A stretch of 64,000 nucleotides of DNA, taken from positions 186,001 through 250,000 of the forward strand of contig NZ_LMGJ01000023.1 of the NCBI RefSeq assembly GCF_001427385.1. Reading direction: 5' to 3'. The DNA is from Mesorhizobium sp. Root157 (GTDB lineage: Bacteria; Pseudomonadota; Alphaproteobacteria; Rhizobiales; Rhizobiaceae). Below the pieces are notes generated by a model. It was not told the origin of the DNA, ran no database searches, and saw nothing but the letters and a program-made list of their open reading frames with translations. Positions 8,151-19,818 of the stretch are shown piece by piece; within the stretch, counting starts at the first letter, position 1; each line of letters opens with the position of its first letter. The translations under genes and the position numbers were made by a program.

Positions 8151-8543
8151 TCAGCTTGAAAGCGTGGTCGCGCAACCGGCTGCGGCACGCCTTTCCGAAG
8201 TCTTCTGTCCAGGCATCGTTGCCCAGCCGCCATCCGTTATGAACTGCTGCCGTTTATAGCTATCGGTGATGGCTTTCAGTTCGACGAGCTTGGCCGCCGA
8301 GTCGGGTGCGGAATTGAAACGTTCCACGCAGATGGTCGACGCCAGTTCTCCGCGTGCTGTGTCGCCCGCCTCGGTGGCTGCCACCTGCGATGTGCCACCC
8401 GTAACCCAACCTCCCCAACTGAAGCCTACCACCATCGTGGCTACTGCGGTCATCAGGCAGGCCCACACGAGTGTCGATTTAGTCGGCTGATAGTCTTCCC
8501 AACGCTGGGCGAGAGATGTCTTGCCGCCTGATTGCATGGCCAT
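8151..8543 (-). CDS. Single-pass membrane protein of unknown function, rhizobial
   Basis: A 130-residue protein from the ATG at 8543 (GGAGA upstream). A short cytoplasmic N-terminus with AQRWEDYQPTK is followed by one membrane segment (about residues 27-48, TLVWACLMTAVATMVVGF) and a soluble tail with one Cys. The WEDY..TK..LVW pattern recurs in hypothetical proteins of Hyphomicrobiales that I know only as unnamed. It has no operon partner on its strand. Confidence 0.78.
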   Translation of the reverse strand: MAMQSGGKTSLAQRWEDYQPTKSTLVWACLMTAVATMVVGFSWGGWVTGGTSQVAATEAGDTARGELASTICVERFNSAPDSAAKLVELKAITDSYKRQQFITDGGWATMPGQKTSERRAAAGCATTLSS

Positions 8544-9206
8544 TTTAATTCTCCACGTTGGTTGCTGTTTAGATGTCGAGCTACGTCGGCCGAATGATTC
8601 TGGCACCGCCGTCAGTATCCATATCGCCCATGCCGGTCGCTGGGACTGAACTCTTGCGTGCAAATGTCTGCAATAGAGGCCTCGGTGGTCATCAAAGGAG
8701 CCGCGACCGAGCGACAGGCCTGTAAAGTGACCACGGCACCCTTGTACACGGCTTGGCGCCCTGTAGATAGGAGTGCGAAGAATTTATTCTTGATCCATCA
8801 AAATAATCAAGTTTCCTGAATTTATTTTCGCGGATCAAGTACAAGGAGATTTAGAGACATTCGAGTATCTTTTTTGCCTTCTACCGGCTTTTTTTTGAAA
8901 TCGACGCTTCATTCAATAAAACACAATTTAGATTCCTCTTGTTTTAACTTGAAAATACGCTTATATGTGTAATTCGTTGATTTGGCCGAGTTGGCTTTCG
9001 CGGTGTCAGAGACCTTCGACCCGCCATTCACCACCGAATTGTCGATAGTCGATATGCCGCGCCGTTCCGGCGAGTATGTCACTCCTTTCGAATCCCGAAT
9101 GATACCCGGCGCTGACCACGGATGTACTGGCAGCCTGGGGAGCATTCGGTTCGAATTGGAACCGTGCAGAAGGCGCCTTTGCGTGCTCCTGCGGAGACCC
9201 GGCAAT
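8544..9206. other. Non-coding stretch, AT-rich in the middle
   Basis: About 660 bases between divergent genes. Bases 8775-8985 are AT-rich and probably hold the promoter of the three small genes that start at 9207. The open frame at 8982-9206 has no start signal and I do not call it a gene. Confidence 0.45.
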
Positions 9207-9467
9207 ATGACCAACCGCACCACACAGACCGTCGTCAGTTTCTCATCCGCTTTTGTGCTTCCGGGGCTTGGTGAACAGCCAGCCGGAGACTACCGCATCG
9301 ACCACGACGAAGTAACGATCGAGGGTTTGTCGCGCCTTGCATGGCAGCGAGTCGGAACCTTCATTCGCCTACCGTCGATCGGCACGGACAGTCCAATACA
9401 GCAAATGGTGCCGGTCGATCCGGCAGCCCTCAATGCCGCACTCGAACAGGATCAAAACCCGTCATGA
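9207..9467 (+). CDS. Small rhizobial protein of unknown function
   Basis: An 86-residue soluble protein; GGAG is placed upstream of the ATG at 9207. The pattern FVLPGLGEQPAGDYRIDHDE, then an aromatic-rich middle and a C-terminus DPAALNAALEQD, resembles small hypothetical proteins widespread in rhizobia. The stop overlaps the ATG of the next gene, so the two are co-translated. No catalytic motif or membrane segment; function unknown. Confidence 0.72.
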   Translation: MTNRTTQTVVSFSSAFVLPGLGEQPAGDYRIDHDEVTIEGLSRLAWQRVGTFIRLPSIGTDSPIQQMVPVDPAALNAALEQDQNPS

Positions 9468-9832
9468 CCGCTACCACCCTACAGTACCGCAGCCCTCGCC
9501 CGCACCGGCGCGAGGCCGAAACCCATCTGTTTGCCGTCGGTCTACTCGTCAGGCTTAAAAGCGGCTTCGGACAAGCGCTCAATGCTTCCGACATCTACCG
9601 CATTACCGGCACATTGCCGCCGAGGGGAAATTCTTTCCAGTACCGCATCCGCAACGATGAGGAACGCTATGAGCGGGTGGTAACGCAAGACAGCCTCGAA
9701 CAGGCCGCCGTGACCCTGCCGGAAGAAAACTCAGCTCTTATTGAAAGGACATTCAACAATGGCCAAGGGACAGAAGCGCAGCAGTCGCGAGATCAGAAAA
9801 CCGAAGCAGGAGAAAGCGCCGCCCAAGCCTGA
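9464..9832 (+). CDS. Small protein of unknown function, coupled to the previous gene
   Basis: A 122-residue protein whose ATG overlaps the upstream stop (ATGA at 9464-9467). A basic N-terminus is followed by a compact domain containing LFAVGLLVRLKSGFG and RITGTLPPRGNSFQYRIRND, then an acidic, Gln-rich tail. The central part looks like a small beta-rich domain. It recurs beside genes like the preceding one in rhizobia (recollection, not checked). Function unknown. Confidence 0.68.
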   Translation: MTATTLQYRSPRPHRREAETHLFAVGLLVRLKSGFGQALNASDIYRITGTLPPRGNSFQYRIRNDEERYERVVTQDSLEQAAVTLPEENSALIERTFNNGQGTEAQQSRDQKTEAGESAAQA

Positions 9833-9908
9833 CAATTCATCCAGCAACCAGATGCCGGTCGCTGCGAATGCCAACACCCAGCGCGGCAAGGGCAAGGGAA
9901 AAGGCTGA
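9759..9908 (+). CDS. Very small basic protein (49 aa)
   Basis: A Lys-rich, probably disordered 49-residue protein beginning MAKGQKRSSREIRKPKQEK and ending in a Gly-Lys repeat. AAAGGA precedes the ATG by about ten bases. The MAKGQ.R..RE.(R/K)KPK start is familiar from conserved micro-proteins of Hyphomicrobiales, which supports this frame over the longer overlapping one. It overlaps the end of the 122-residue gene by 74 bases. Confidence 0.6.
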   Translation: MAKGQKRSSREIRKPKQEKAPPKPDNSSSNQMPVAANANTQRGKGKGKG

Positions 9909-9942
9909 CAGGCGTGACCGTTCAGGGAGGAGAGGTGAGACG

Positions 9943-10131
9943 GTGCAGGTGGTGATCGAGTTCTATCGCACCCGCAACGAAGACGACGCGCACGCCGTCG
10001 TCGGGCGCGAAACGAAGGAGGCGGTCGACCTCGCTGGCGCGGATCAATTCAAGCTGGCGGCGCAGCGCGCGGGTTTCTTCCTCGAGAAGGGTGTGGATAA
10101 AATTGGGGAGAGAAAAAGAGGAAGCGTTTGA
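9943..10131 (+). pseudogene. Chimeric ORF: truncated small conserved gene joined to duplicated DNA
   Basis: From a GTG at 9943 with a strong GGGAGGAGAGG ahead of it, the frame reads QVVIEFYRTRNEDDAHAVVG, the start of a small conserved rhizobial protein, up to about residue 31. At 10036 it runs into the 47-bp repeat copied from the antisense strand of the gene at 7309, and the remaining 31 residues look random. I read this as a real gene truncated by a rearrangement. Whether the 62-residue product is made is unknown. Confidence 0.5.
10036..10082. repeat. 47-bp direct repeat, copy 2
   Basis: Identical to 7253-7299. On the minus strand it still encodes the helix ETRALRRQLELIRA of the Cys-rich protein, so it is a fragment of that gene or of a paralogue. 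Confidence 0.95.
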
Positions 10132-10599
10132 AGAGAAAGAGGAAAATTCAGGGAGGTGGAGTCAGCTTTCAACCCAGCATCGACCCAAGTCAACCGAGCC
10201 TGAACCACCGCTTTGCGCCCCATCTCAGCCGTCAGGGCATGCCTGTCGCATTTCCGATAGCTGCTGGTTGGTCAACCTGCCACCTACGGCCGACTGGGGG
10301 TGGGAAGGGGACGGACAGGTTTCGGGCGGCTACTTCAGGAAAGCTGCCCTTCACCGGATCGACGACCTTCGGAAGTTTTGCTCCCGCAATCTCGCCAGTA
10401 GAACTCGGCGCTGCCACTTTCTTAAAGCAACATTTCCTCGCGACCTCATTAGCAAGGAGGCGGATCATTCGGGTTCCCCTTGGTAAACCGGTTTGGTTGG
10501 GGCGTTTTCATCCAGCGGGCTATCCGTTACTCTTGCGCTGGGGAACGGCGGAGAATTCCGCTATTTGTGGGGGGCGGCCAGAACGGCCGTTAAAAGGGG
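10132..10599. other. Non-coding stretch before the LuxR gene
   Basis: About 470 bases. Several short frames overlap but none has a credible start, and no family was recognised. It should hold the promoter of the LuxR-type gene. Confidence 0.4.
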
Positions 10600-11763
10600 A
10601 TGGGACACAGACATGTCACCGCATACGATGAGGAGCGTGTAGCCTCAGTCAGCGGCGAATTGGCAGCTGTAATCGACGCAGCCACATTCGGGATTCACTC
10701 ATGGGAAGAGGTGCCAGCCGCTTTCAGTAGGTACTTTCCGGGCTCATGGGTCGGACTGCACAACATCAATTTCTCTGAAATCAGCCTGAATTTTTTATCG
10801 GCCCACAATATTGAGCCGCAATTTTTTCGGTCGTTCCAAGAGCACTTCGTCTACGTGAACCCATGGAATCCACACTGGAGCACGGTAAAAAGCGGAGTGA
10901 TCTCACTCTCGGAACGTGTCGCTCCGGCGCGCATGTTCGCTCACACCGAATTTTTCAACGATTGGCTGCTTCCGCAAAAGAATGTCGAGGCGGCTATGGG
11001 ACTCAAGATTGATGGCGACCACGGCGAATCCATCCAGTTCATGATGCACTATCCGCTTTCACATTCGGACAAATATGATGATGCCGGAGCCGAAGTCCTG
11101 AGGCGAACGCGCGGAAACCTCCTGCGCTCCATCGAATTCGGGCGGCTCATGCGGAGTCGGGCCGAAAGTGCGGCCGCAGGTGCCGCGCTCGTAGAGCGGG
11201 GGCTTCGTGCGACATTTGTCGTTGATGGCGATCGCACCGTGCGCGAGGCGAACCAACAGGCCGTGGATCTGTTTTCATCGGCTACGGCCCTATCTGTCCG
11301 GTTCGACCGCATTTATCTGTCAAACAAGGAGGCCGACAGCAAGTTTGGAAACGTGTTGGCAGCGCTGGCGGCCGGAATTCCTACGGATGGATCTCGTATC
11401 TCGTTCCGGACTGCTGATGGCGCGTGGCAAGTAGCGCTTGCGGCTCTTCCTGGAGTAACTGCTCAAGGCGGAACTATCCTGTCGCTGATACCACCTCGGC
11501 GGATGGTGCTAGTGCTCGTTACCGATCTGAGTTCAGAACGCCTGAAATCGACGAATCTATCGGCTCTTTCGGCAGCATTCAGGTTAACACCTTCGGAAGT
11601 CGCATTTTGCAGGCGTTTACTTCTCGGCGAGTCTGTGGCCGAAGCAGCCGGCCAACTCGGCATTACTATCATGACTGCTAGATCGCGCTTGAAAGCGATT
11701 TTTCACAAGACAGACACTTCCAGACAGGGCCAGCTAATGCTTCTGCTGACGCGTCTCACCTAG
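10600..11763 (+). CDS. LuxR-family transcriptional regulator (orphan)
   Basis: A 387-residue regulator. The C-terminal 65 residues form a LuxR/FixJ-type helix-turn-helix: FRLTPSEVAFCRRLLLGESV, then the recognition part ITIMTARSRLKAIFHKT. The N-terminal 320 residues have no receiver Asp motif and no clear AHL-binding domain; they look like a PAS-like sensory region, so the ligand is unknown. The ATG at 10600 is close to AAGGGG, so the exact start is uncertain. No neighbouring kinase or synthase is seen. Its own region is gene-poor and scrambled, consistent with horizontal transfer. Confidence 0.88.
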   Translation: MGHRHVTAYDEERVASVSGELAAVIDAATFGIHSWEEVPAAFSRYFPGSWVGLHNINFSEISLNFLSAHNIEPQFFRSFQEHFVYVNPWNPHWSTVKSGVISLSERVAPARMFAHTEFFNDWLLPQKNVEAAMGLKIDGDHGESIQFMMHYPLSHSDKYDDAGAEVLRRTRGNLLRSIEFGRLMRSRAESAAAGAALVERGLRATFVVDGDRTVREANQQAVDLFSSATALSVRFDRIYLSNKEADSKFGNVLAALAAGIPTDGSRISFRTADGAWQVALAALPGVTAQGGTILSLIPPRRMVLVLVTDLSSERLKSTNLSALSAAFRLTPSEVAFCRRLLLGESVAEAAGQLGITIMTARSRLKAIFHKTDTSRQGQLMLLLTRLT

Positions 11764-11955
11764 CAATACAAGGCCCGGTTCGTCTGGCGTTTACCTGACC
11801 GACTGGAAACGCCATGGACGCCCGTAGTGTGTAAACCGAACCGGTGTTCGGTGTTGGCGACCCCGCCATTTGCGGCTCCGATCCTCATCAATAATGCCTT
11901 CTGATGACAGTCCACTGGAACGATGCACCGACATTAATAAATCCGGGGCAATTAG

Positions 11956-12253
11956 ATGAAAATATTCGTGATGTTACCGGTGGCGCTGCTCCTGGCCGCA
12001 CCACTGATGATGCCGTGGGAATTGCTGCAGCAGGCTTGGGCGTTGCGACTGCTGTCGCAGGTGCATCCAGCGGCGGGGGTACAGTTCTAGCGGGGCGTCG
12101 GTCGGGGCTGGAGGAACGGGGAATGTAGCGCCAACTTCGGGATACAGCCAGCGGCAATCCTTCGAGGACTGCCGAGCAATGTACCAAGCTGGCGTGTACG
12201 ATCTTGCCCGAAAATGTGCGAATAACGCCACGAACATGAACTCACTGAACTAA
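11956..12253 (+). pseudogene. Small lipoprotein gene broken by two frameshifts
   Basis: Three consecutive frames make one sensible protein. Segment 1 (from ATG 11956) is a signal peptide, MKIFVMLPVALLLA. Adding one base at about 11997-12000 continues with CTTDDAVGIAAAGLGVATA, which creates a perfect lipobox. A second single-base gain in the G-run near 12077 continues with a Ser/Gly linker and then SFEDCRAMYQAGVYDLARKC, ending at the TAA at 12251. As it stands no frame encodes the whole protein. Either a recent pseudogene or sequence errors. Function unknown. Confidence 0.6.
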
Positions 12254-12331
12254 ACACGTGAGAGGTTTGGTAAGTGATGAGACAATGGCGCTCCGACTGG
12301 CGATTTCTCATGATGTTATCCTCTTGTCTTC

Positions 12332-12751
12332 TCAGCGCTTCGCTTGCTTGCCCGCGGCTTTCTCCGCATTCAGCGCTACGGCTGCCTTGATGAGCGCCGT
12401 GAAGGCCGCTTCGTCGAGCTCTTCACCCTCGCGGATGTCGATGGCGCGGCGGGCGTTGCCTTCGAGGCTGGAGTTGAACAGGCCTGACGGGTCTTCCAGC
12501 GACGCGCCCTTGTGGAAGGTGAGTTTGACGACGCTCTTGTAGGTCTCGCCGGTGCAGATGATGCCGTTGTGCTCCCACACCGGCACGCCGCGCCATTTCC
12601 ACGCCTCGACCACGTCCGGGTCTGCCTTGTGGATGAGCTTGCGCATGCGGGCCAGCGTCTCGCCGCGCCAATCCGCCAGTTCCTTGATGCGCGCATCGAT
12701 CAGCCGGGGGGAGGTTGCGGGTTCTTCGTCCGTGTTCCTGTTCGCGTTCAT
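12332..12751 (-). CDS. DUF1801 family protein (second copy)
   Basis: A 139-residue soluble protein of the DUF1801/YdhG type. Seen: IKELADWRGETLARMRKLIH, then VVEAWKWRGVPVWEHNG, TYKSVVKLTFHKGA and the acidic IDIREGEELDEAAFTALIK end, all typical of the family. Start chosen at ATG 12751; the ribosome-binding site is weak (AGGG 13 bases upstream). The family has a cystatin-like fold; some members are described as iron chaperones, but the role here is unknown. It follows another DUF1801 gene, so the two may be co-transcribed. Confidence 0.88.
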   Translation of the reverse strand: MNANRNTDEEPATSPRLIDARIKELADWRGETLARMRKLIHKADPDVVEAWKWRGVPVWEHNGIICTGETYKSVVKLTFHKGASLEDPSGLFNSSLEGNARRAIDIREGEELDEAAFTALIKAAVALNAEKAAGKQAKR

Positions 12752-13229
12752 GGCCGGTTTTGCCCTGTTTGGTTGCAAGATGCCGCCGCTCACATGGCTC
12801 GCCTGGAAGCCGGCTCGCCTGCTTCACCCAGTCGGTGAAGCGGGCTTCGTCGAACGGGTCGTGCTCGCGGATGTCGAGGTAGCGCACGTCCTTTTGCTTC
12901 GATGTTCCGGGCGGGACGGGTTCGAGCGACACGCCGCGAAAGAAGGCGACTTTTACGTATTTTTCAAAGCAATGAAAGCTGAGGAACCAGCCCTCTTCAC
13001 CGGCGCCATAGAAGGGCGAGTTCCATTTTACCGCCTTGCGCACGTTCGGGACGGCGCGGGTGACGAGGGCGTCGAGGCGGCGGCCGATGTCGCTTTTCCA
13101 GCCTGGCATGGCGGCGATATAGGCCTGCACGGGCGCTTCGCCGTAAGCCTTGGCGATCTGCGGGTTGCCGCCCGAAAGCAGCCGGGGCGGTCCGGCCGCC
13201 GCTAGATGTTTCGGTGTCTTGCCAGCCAT
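12423..13229 (-). CDS. DUF1801 family protein with frameshifted C-terminus
   Basis: The family domain runs from the ATG at 13229 (AGAGG upstream) to about residue 144: WKSDIGRRLDALVTRAVPNV, VKWNSPFYG, FLSFHCFEKYVKVAFFRG and YLDIREHDPFDEARFTDWVK are intact. Beyond LPGE the frame carries on for 125 residues through the next gene in the wrong frame. Restoring one G at about 12796 would give the ending Leu-Pro-Gly-Glu-Arg-Met and a stop at 12790. So the functional part is probably 12790-13229, and the long tail is an artefact of an indel, biological or technical. Confidence 0.65.
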   Translation of the reverse strand: MAGKTPKHLAAAGPPRLLSGGNPQIAKAYGEAPVQAYIAAMPGWKSDIGRRLDALVTRAVPNVRKAVKWNSPFYGAGEEGWFLSFHCFEKYVKVAFFRGVSLEPVPPGTSKQKDVRYLDIREHDPFDEARFTDWVKQASRLPGEPCERRHLATKQGKTGHEREQEHGRRTRNLPPADRCAHQGTGGLARRDAGPHAQAHPQGRPGRGRGVEMARRAGVGAQRHHLHRRDLQERRQTHLPQGRVAGRPVRPVQLQPRRQRPPRHRHPRG

Positions 13230-13376
13230 CGTTGCCTCTTCGGTGCGGGACGGGAGGGAACCAACAATAGGGCGATTCCGGCCGATGTCGACCAAGCGGG
13301 GCGTGGGCTTGAGGGGCGGGGCGTGGATCCGGGAAGCGGCCCGGAGCAGGGGGCCGGGCCGCTTCTTGCTGGCGGA

Positions 13377-13739
13377 TCAGGCCTTTTTGAGTTCGATGAA
13401 GGATTCGAAGCCGCCATAGATCATGCGCTTGCCGTCGAAGGGCATGGTCTGCATGTCGGGCTGCATGCGCGGGTCGGCCATGACCTTGGCGAGGATTTCG
13501 TCGCGATCCTTGCGCGACTTGTAGACGACCCATGCGAAGACGACGATCTCGTCGTCCTTGGCCTGCACGGAGCGCGGAAACGAGGTCAGTTCGCCGTAGG
13601 GCACGTCGTCGCCGGTGCACTCGACATAGGCGAGCGCGCCATATCCCATCCAGACATCGCCGGCCTTGCGGGCCATGTCCTTGTAGGCATCCAGATTGGC
13701 CTTTGGCACGGCCAGCACGAAACCATCGACATAAGACAT
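13377..13739 (-). CDS. DUF1428 family protein
   Basis: A 120-residue soluble protein. The ATG at 13739 has AGGAGG nine bases upstream. Family features: opening YVDGFVLAVP, the middle FPRSVQAKDDEIVVFAWVVY, and closing MPFDGKRMIYGGFE. DUF1428 proteins have a dimeric alpha-beta barrel (ferredoxin-like) fold similar to antibiotic-biosynthesis monooxygenases; no reaction is known. It follows the VOC protein gene by 11 bases on the same strand, so the two form an operon. Confidence 0.93.
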   Translation of the reverse strand: MSYVDGFVLAVPKANLDAYKDMARKAGDVWMGYGALAYVECTGDDVPYGELTSFPRSVQAKDDEIVVFAWVVYKSRKDRDEILAKVMADPRMQPDMQTMPFDGKRMIYGGFESFIELKKA

Positions 13740-13750
13740 CTGCTTCCTCC

Positions 13751-14191
13751 TCAAGCGTTGTGTTTGACTGGGGCGTTCATGGCCCATTCGACGCCGAACG
13801 GGTCGCGCAACTGACCCCAGCGGTCGCCCCAGAACATCACCTGCAGCGGCATGCCGACCTCGCAACCGGCATCGACGGCGCGCTGCCACCATCTGTCGAT
13901 GTCGCCGTCGTCGAGGTGAAGCTGCATGGTGCAGCCCTGCGGCTTTTGCACGGCCTGGCCATGCTCCGGGTAGAAGTCGGAGATCATCAGGCTGGAGCCG
14001 TTGACGTAGAGATGGACATGCATGGTGCGGCCCTGCTCGTCGGGCGGCACGGCGAAGGCCTGTTCGGCACCGAATGCCTTCTGGTAGAATTCGGCCGCCT
14101 TGAGCGCGCCGTCGATCTGCAGATAGGGGGTGAGGCCGCCGAGCGGCTTCGGCATGGGCGGGAAGGGCGGCTGTTGACCGTCATCGGACAT
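13751..14191 (-). CDS. VOC-fold protein, PhnB-like
   Basis: A 146-residue vicinal-oxygen-chelate protein of the PhnB-like subgroup. The ATG at 14191 has AGGAG upstream. Seen: LTPYLQIDGALKAAEFYQKA (strand-helix opening), MHVHLYVNGSSLMISDFYPE and WGDRWGQLRDPFGVEWAM, the usual end of the second module. This subgroup is often encoded with DUF1428 or YCII-like proteins, as here. Metal ligands are incomplete in many members, so enzymatic activity is not certain; the substrate is unknown. Confidence 0.92.
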   Translation of the reverse strand: MSDDGQQPPFPPMPKPLGGLTPYLQIDGALKAAEFYQKAFGAEQAFAVPPDEQGRTMHVHLYVNGSSLMISDFYPEHGQAVQKPQGCTMQLHLDDGDIDRWWQRAVDAGCEVGMPLQVMFWGDRWGQLRDPFGVEWAMNAPVKHNA

Positions 14192-14342
14192 GGTTTTCTC
14201 CTGTCTTCGGCGTTTTTGCCCTCACAGGACGTATGGCGGCGGCTCCATCCGACAAGCGCTGTGAAACTATTTGGGCGCCGTGAAATTATTCAGGCGTCGC
14301 GGCAGCGCCGGTGTTCGGCACGCGGCGTTGACAGGGCAGGGA

Positions 14343-17555
<3,213 letters not shown>

Positions 17556-17700
17556 CGCCGGAATATGGGAGGAGTCCGACTAAATGGGAAGAGCAGAACG
17601 GCATTCGGGTGATGTTTGGATTTGTAATGCTGACAGCAGGCTGTCAGGATAACGCAATGAGGATTGCGGCGGCGATCCGTGCATGCCGACAGGAGGGAAG

Positions 17701-18018
17701 ATGACGGCTTACGTGGTGGCGACGATGGCAATCCACGACCCGCAGACCTATCGGAAATATACCGACCTGACGCCGCCTTTGGTGAAACGACATGGCGGCA
17801 AGTTCCTGACGCGCGGTGATGTGGTGACGACAGCCGAGGGAGAGCCGTTCAAGGAGCGCATGGTGCTGCTCGAGTTTCCGAGCAAGGCGCATGCCGAGGC
17901 ATGGCTGTCCGATCCCGATTATGTCGAAGCGTGCAAATTCAGGCACGCTTCATCAGTCGGCCGCCTGCTGATCCAGGAAAGCGGCGGCAATACGGAAAAT
18001 CCCGACCCCAAACTCTAA
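17701..18018 (+). CDS. DUF1330 family protein
   Basis: A 105-residue soluble protein. The ATG at 17701 follows AGGAGG. Family features: YVVATMAIHDPQTYRKYTDL, HGGKFLTRGD, and RMVLLEFPSKAHAEAWLSDP, giving a ferredoxin-like alpha-beta fold of the ABM type. No catalytic role is established for the family. It is divergent from uvrB (145 bases apart) and 19 bases before the CapA-like gene on the same strand. Confidence 0.93.
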   Translation: MTAYVVATMAIHDPQTYRKYTDLTPPLVKRHGGKFLTRGDVVTTAEGEPFKERMVLLEFPSKAHAEAWLSDPDYVEACKFRHASSVGRLLIQESGGNTENPDPKL

Positions 18019-18037
18019 CATCGCTTAAGACAGCGCG

Positions 18038-19081
18038 ATGGTGTCGAACTATCCGCTTTCCTACAAGCTCTCATGGCTGCCGCGCTTCCTGAAGCCGTCG
18101 CTTCGGGGCGATGTGAGTGGCTTCGCGCCGGCGGCACAGGCCCTGATGCAGCCAATGCCGGCGAGCACGGTACGGCTGGCCTTTGTCGGCGATATTTCGG
18201 CGGTGGCAAATCATGATGTGCCCGTCATCGATCCGGCCCTTGCCGCTGTTCTGTCGGCCGCTGACCTGGTCGTCGGCAATTGCGAGAGCCCGGTGATCGA
18301 GCGGCCACGGGCGAGGTTTGGAACATGGCTTGGAACACGTCACGCCATGACGCCGGCCTTTCTCGCAGCAGCACTGGAGGCGGCGGGTGTCAGGCCGACG
18401 AAACTGGTGCTTTCTGTCGCCAACAACCATATGCTGGACCAGGGCGCCGGCGGGTTCGATGAAACCTTGGCGACGTTGCGTGGCTTGGGTATCCGCCCCA
18501 TCGGGACGGCGGTAGATGGGCCGGTTGCGCGTGTTGCGGCGGGGCCGATCACATTGGGATTTGCCGCTTTCACGCAATGGCGCAATGCCGGACAGGCGGC
18601 GTTTGCGGGTCGTGTGGCCATGGCCGGCGAACAGGTGCGCACCGGCGACGGGATAGACTTTCTGTGCGCGGCGCCGCATTGGGATTGGGAGTTCAGGCAT
18701 TTTCCGCGGGCCGAGACGCGGCTGTGGGCGCAGAGGCTGGCGGGGCAGGGCTTTGGCCTGATCGCCGGACACCATGCCCATGTCGTGCAGCCGGTCGAGC
18801 GCATCGGCAAGACAGTGGTGGCGTATGGGCTTGGCGATTTCCTCGGTACGGTACTGCCGCGCCAGCCCTGGCCCGGCCGCATCGGCGCGATGCTGCTTGC
18901 CGAAGTCAGCACCGACCTTGCAACGCGCGGCTCCGTGGCGGCGTACCAGATGCGGTTCTTTTATCGGCAGCGCGAGGGGGTGCGGGAGCGGCTGGTGCCG
19001 ATCGAAGCGCTGGAGGGACCGGCGCGAAGCAGGGTCGAGGCGCGGCTGGCGGCGATCTACGGCAAGCCGCGAGGCGGTTGA
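18038..19081 (+). CDS. CapA-family (PGA_cap) metallophosphoesterase-like protein
   Basis: A 347-residue protein of the capsule-synthesis CapA fold, related to calcineurin-like phosphoesterases. Motifs seen in order: LAFVGDIS, VVGNCESPVI, VANNHMLDQG and IAGHHAHVVQP, the metal-site motifs of the family, then GLGDFLG. There is no clear signal peptide. The family includes poly-gamma-glutamate capsule proteins, but the synthase genes are not nearby, so a capsule role is not supported here. It may be co-transcribed with the DUF1330 gene, 19 bases upstream. Confidence 0.9.
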   Translation: MVSNYPLSYKLSWLPRFLKPSLRGDVSGFAPAAQALMQPMPASTVRLAFVGDISAVANHDVPVIDPALAAVLSAADLVVGNCESPVIERPRARFGTWLGTRHAMTPAFLAAALEAAGVRPTKLVLSVANNHMLDQGAGGFDETLATLRGLGIRPIGTAVDGPVARVAAGPITLGFAAFTQWRNAGQAAFAGRVAMAGEQVRTGDGIDFLCAAPHWDWEFRHFPRAETRLWAQRLAGQGFGLIAGHHAHVVQPVERIGKTVVAYGLGDFLGTVLPRQPWPGRIGAMLLAEVSTDLATRGSVAAYQMRFFYRQREGVRERLVPIEALEGPARSRVEARLAAIYGKPRGG

Positions 19082-19083
19082 GA

Positions 19084-19341
19084 TCAGCCGAAACGCAGTT
19101 TCATGCCGACAATGGCGATGATGAACAGAAAGGTCAGGCCATTGGCGATGATAACCGGCCATGAGCCGATGAGCAGGCCGTACAGCGTCCACAGGAAGAC
19201 GCCGAACGCCAATGCCGCTGTGGTGGCCAGAGAGATGTCCCTTGCCTGCCGCTCGCGCATGATCTTCAGGATCTGCGGCAGCCACGCGAAGGTCGTGATG
19301 ACGGCGGCGACCGCGCCAATGAGCTCGAACCAGGGATGCAA
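19084..19341 (-). CDS. SemiSWEET / PQ-loop family transporter
   Basis: An 85-residue protein with three membrane helices (about residues 5-25, 38-58 and 62-82). The first helix has the PQ motif FAWLPQILKI that defines the SemiSWEET/PQ-loop fold. These proteins dimerise to form a six-helix sugar uniporter in characterised bacterial examples. Length and topology fit exactly. It is convergent with the CapA-like gene, two bases apart. The substrate is not predictable from sequence. Confidence 0.92.
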   Translation of the reverse strand: MHPWFELIGAVAAVITTFAWLPQILKIMRERQARDISLATTAALAFGVFLWTLYGLLIGSWPVIIANGLTFLFIIAIVGMKLRFG

Positions 19342-19818
19342 GGTGTCAGCTTTCGAAAAGAGCCGCGTCGTAGAGCGATATCCGATTTCTTCCGGTAGGA
19401 CGGTTCAAACCGATCGGATATTGCTCTGGCCGCTATGCCAGATTTGCGGAGTGTTGGGAAGCTGGCTGCACGGCTGGACCAATGAAACAAAATGTGTCGC
19501 GCGCAAGATTATGGGCCGGCTCCCGTGATCGCCAGCGGGGCCAAATGCGGCGCCGCCGTGAACGTTGCCAATGATCGCCATGATCGGCCCGAACGACTCG
19601 TTTTGCAGGGCGCGGCGCTGTCATAAATGTGCCCGTGCCAAGGCCGTCTCCACGGCTCAATTGTCAATGTGTCGGAAATAAGTCTCTGAATCCATTTAGG
19701 AAAGTCACCCTTCGTGATTTGAAGAAGGTGCCGGCCCGCCATAGGTGTGGGGCGTCCGGCGGCCACCAAATCCAAGCCGGCCGGAAGGAAGAAACCGCTC
19801 AACACGGGAGTACGATCA
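19342..19818. other. Non-coding stretch
   Basis: About 480 bases between divergent genes (SemiSWEET and DUF1344). It must hold the two promoters. No recognisable gene, repeat or RNA structure was seen. Confidence 0.4.

Noticed and set aside
8982..9206. N-terminal extension of the small gene at 9207
   Set aside because: The frame is open but has no start signal, and the family-like sequence begins at the ATG at 9207 with its own ribosome-binding site.
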